Positions 31,900 to 33,933 of a stretch of 33,933 bases of DNA are shown piece by piece. The position numbers and the translations under genes were made by a program. Source of the DNA: Candidatus Omnitrophota bacterium (GTDB taxonomy: Bacteria; Hinthialibacterota; Hinthialibacteria; Hinthialibacterales; Hinthialibacteraceae); contig JBFMBP010000132.1 in NCBI GenBank assembly GCA_040755155.1, forward strand, positions 1 through 33,933, read 5' to 3'. The stretch's first letter is position 1, and the number at the start of each line of letters is the position of its first letter. The notes under the pieces are model-generated. The model was given only the letters and a program-made list of their open reading frames with translations. It had not been told where the DNA came from and did no database searches.

Positions 31900-33759
31900 A
31901 TGAATGAATGGTTCGCGATAGATGCCATCGATTCTGTTTTTTTTGAAAAAAATAGGAATCTATTTCAAAAACGTTATCCGGAATTATCCTTAAGAATTCT
32001 TGAGAGCCGATCCCGGCTGAGTGATTATTCTTTTCTCCAGGTGGGAGAGCATAGGTACGCCTGTCGCCGGCAGGAATCTAATGGATTTTTTTATCTTTAC
32101 CGCCCCGATGCTTTTCAAACGCAATTGCAAGAGGCTTACGACCGGGCGAGAGCGTTTTATCGGCGGGGAGCAGAATTGCTGCTCATCGTTGGGGGAGGAT
32201 TGGGATACCTGGCCTCGCATATTGTTGAAGATATTCGCGGCGATCTCTCTAAAGGGGTAGTGTTGTTGGAAAACCGGCCGGAATTGATCCTGGCGCAATG
32301 GCATTTTTTCGATGGCCGTCCTCTGATCGAATCCAACCAAGTTTATTGGGCAGTTGGCGATCCAATCCTGCCCGAAATGGAAAGCTTTGCGCAGCGGGAG
32401 GCTTTGTTTCTACTATCCGATAACGGTTTATGCGCCGCTCCCGAACGGGAATTGAAGGTGGAAGAAAAACAAGAATGCCAACAAATCCCCCGCTGGTTTG
32501 CGGCATGGCGGGCGGAGGCGCGGCGAGGATTCCAGGCGAAGAGCGCCATGTTTTCACAACGCATGGCGCAACCGCCGGATTTGGTTGGCGGCTGCGTCTG
32601 GGCGGCGGCCTCGCCATTGGCTTACGCCCATACGCCTCTCATGCGCTCCATGGTTGAGGGTTTTCGCAATGTGGGATGGCGCGGACGCTTGTTGGAGCTC
32701 GGTGATTCCTTCTCCGCACGCTTTCAGGTGCATCGCGACCTGTTGGAATACATCCCCGATCTGATTGTTACGATCAATAACGCCTCTTCCACTTTTCTAG
32801 CGCCCAACGTTCGCCGTCCCCGCTTGTGTTGGGCGTTGGACAATCCCTGCTATTTCCAGCCGGAGCAGTTTCAAAATTTGCTAGGCGAAATGGATCATGT
32901 GTTTTACTGCGACCGTACGTACGCCGAAGTGTTTTCCAGCGTGCGGGCAGGGTCAACGCAGCAGCTAACCGTTTCTTCAACGCTATTTCAAGAGGGCGTT
33001 TATCGGGACGACTTAGCGGCGCCCATTATGTTCGTGGGCAACTTCCACGATGCTGCGCCCTATCTTCGCGATCTCGCTCCAAAACTTCGGGACGGCGCCT
33101 ATGCGATTTTGGATTATTGCATCGCCCATCCCTTGCAAACCGCCCAAGACGCCTTGGCCGCCTTGGATGCTTCCGATGAATTAATCCAGCGCCTGCGGGA
33201 AAAATCGGACGCCTTCGCCGCTTCGATTCAACGCCCCCTGCCGCCCAATGTCCGGCTGGAGTATTTCCTCTATGCCTTAGCGAATGGGCATAAGCGCGTG
33301 AAATATGTGCGCGCCCTATTGGATCGGGGAATCGTACTTTACGGGCCGGAAACATGGCTGCCCGTCATGGGGGAGAAATACGCGGCGCAGTTCCGGGGTT
33401 GGCTGCCTTCCCACCGCCTGGCGGACGCCTACGCCTCGGCGGAAATTTGCCTTAATATTCATAGTTTGCAATGTCCCACCTGCTTCAACGTGCGCGATTT
33501 CGATGTTCTCTCCGCTGGCGGCTGCCTCATCGCCGATGAAATCGAAGATATGAAGATGGGGCTTCTGCAACCGGGAATGGACTTTTTTTCCTTCCAGGAC
33601 GAAAAGGATTTAATCGCCAAAATCGACGAACTGTCGGCTTCTCCCGAAAAACGCCGTCAGTTGCGCGAACAAGGCCATGAAACGTTCCAGCAACGCCATA
33701 CGCCCGCCCATCGCGCCGAAGAGATACTGGCTGTTTTGCGAGACAAGTGGAAAACGTAA
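31900..33759 (+). CDS. CgeB/DUF3880-like glycosyltransferase with N-terminal extension
   Basis: This 619-aa cytosolic protein has a C-terminal glycosyltransferase region (about 230-615) of the CgeB/DUF3880 type. It shows LCWALDNPCYF and HVFYCDRTY, then IVLYGPETWLP, ICLNIHS, CFNVRDFDVLSAGGCLIADE (the sugar-nucleotide-binding region of GT-B enzymes) and a C-terminal helix with RRQLREQGHETFQQRHT. The first 200 or so residues have a Rossmann-like piece (LLLIVGGGLGYLASHI) with similarity by eye to DUF115-type domains found near protein-glycosylation genes. It may add sugars to a surface or flagellar protein. It starts at 31900 after GGAATC; a GGAG lies further upstream. It is alone on its strand within the window; the acceptor is unknown. 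Bases 31777-31899 before it hold nothing else I recognise. Confidence 0.85.
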   Translation: MNEWFAIDAIDSVFFEKNRNLFQKRYPELSLRILESRSRLSDYSFLQVGEHRYACRRQESNGFFYLYRPDAFQTQLQEAYDRARAFYRRGAELLLIVGGGLGYLASHIVEDIRGDLSKGVVLLENRPELILAQWHFFDGRPLIESNQVYWAVGDPILPEMESFAQREALFLLSDNGLCAAPERELKVEEKQECQQIPRWFAAWRAEARRGFQAKSAMFSQRMAQPPDLVGGCVWAAASPLAYAHTPLMRSMVEGFRNVGWRGRLLELGDSFSARFQVHRDLLEYIPDLIVTINNASSTFLAPNVRRPRLCWALDNPCYFQPEQFQNLLGEMDHVFYCDRTYAEVFSSVRAGSTQQLTVSSTLFQEGVYRDDLAAPIMFVGNFHDAAPYLRDLAPKLRDGAYAILDYCIAHPLQTAQDALAALDASDELIQRLREKSDAFAASIQRPLPPNVRLEYFLYALANGHKRVKYVRALLDRGIVLYGPETWLPVMGEKYAAQFRGWLPSHRLADAYASAEICLNIHSLQCPTCFNVRDFDVLSAGGCLIADEIEDMKMGLLQPGMDFFSFQDEKDLIAKIDELSASPEKRRQLREQGHETFQQRHTPAHRAEEILAVLRDKWKT

Positions 33760-33764
33760 AAAAC

Positions 33765-33810
<46 letters not shown>

Positions 33811-33881
33811 CTAATTCATGGCGTGTTATTATTTTCATCATTCATTACACTAAGAAAACGAAAAGCAGGCTGGCTCATCAG

Positions 33882-33933
33882 GAGATTCGCCCTCCCTTAA
33901 TTCACCTTCAAACAAATAGGGAGGGCGAGGCTC
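33882..33933. repeat. Palindromic element at the window edge
   Basis: Bases 33882-33897 and 33918-33933 form inverted arms matching at 14 of 16 positions (core TCGCCCTCCCT / AGGGAGGGCGA) around a 20-base centre. The right arm ends exactly at the last base, so the element probably continues outside the window. Confidence 0.6.

Overview
The window looks like part of the genome of an uncultivated, Gram-negative, polysaccharide-degrading bacterium. The Gram-negative call rests on a complete RND/TolC efflux operon and many Sec or Tat signal peptides. The lifestyle call rests on a type I sulfatase, exported glycoside hydrolases (GH39-like, GH42-like, six-hairpin-like), a Tat-exported Gfo/Idh/MocA oxidoreductase, a protein with four CBM9-like domains, an exported SUMF1-like/beta-propeller protein and a TolB-like propeller protein. 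This repertoire, the Pro-Thr linkers and the palindromic and heptamer repeats fit planctomycete-, Sumerlaeota- or Hydrogenedentota-like lineages. No rRNA or tRNA was found, so the phylum cannot be settled.

Layout. 1-199: a palindromic repeat and a terminator. 200-4283 (minus): a cytosolic-looking sulfatase followed by an exported SUMF1-like multidomain protein. 4389-7255 (plus): an RbsA-type dual ABC ATPase whose stop codon overlaps the start of an unrecognised, internally duplicated membrane protein. 7389-7852: a small hypothetical gene and a terminator. 7853-8882: about 1 kb without a gene, holding heptamer repeats, overlapping inverted repeats and a three-hairpin palindrome cluster. 8883-10106 (plus): Tat-type oxidoreductase. 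10162-16497 (minus): three-gene glycan operon. 16955-19498 (plus, divergent): holin-like small membrane protein and GH42-like enzyme.

19614-21836 (minus) is an ArsR regulator / nucleoside phosphorylase / DsrE-like / SAM methyltransferase cluster. A 445-bp block covering the DsrE gene and the start of the methyltransferase gene is repeated, as broken pseudogenes, upstream of arsR. The arsR promoter lies against the degraded end of that second methyltransferase copy. 22523-28315 (minus) is a complete tripartite efflux operon (adaptor, RND pump, TolC-like channel). 28712-31420 (minus) is the four-repeat CBM9-like secreted protein, with a perfect terminator and an inverted repeat in its leader. 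31624-31776 is a small non-autonomous mobile element with terminal inverted repeats and a possible 4-bp target duplication. 31900-33759 (plus) is a CgeB/DUF3880-like glycosyltransferase, followed by a heptamer tandem array and a palindrome cut by the window end.

How the genes fit together. The sulfatase, the glycoside hydrolases, the oxidoreductase and the binding/propeller proteins look like parts of glycan capture and breakdown spread over several small units. The RbsA-type ATPase would normally import a sugar, but its usual permease and binding protein are absent. The arsR cluster suggests a sulfur- or SAM-related stress function. The strongest candidates for something undescribed are the ATPase/duplicated-membrane-protein pair and the arsR cluster with its flanking duplication.
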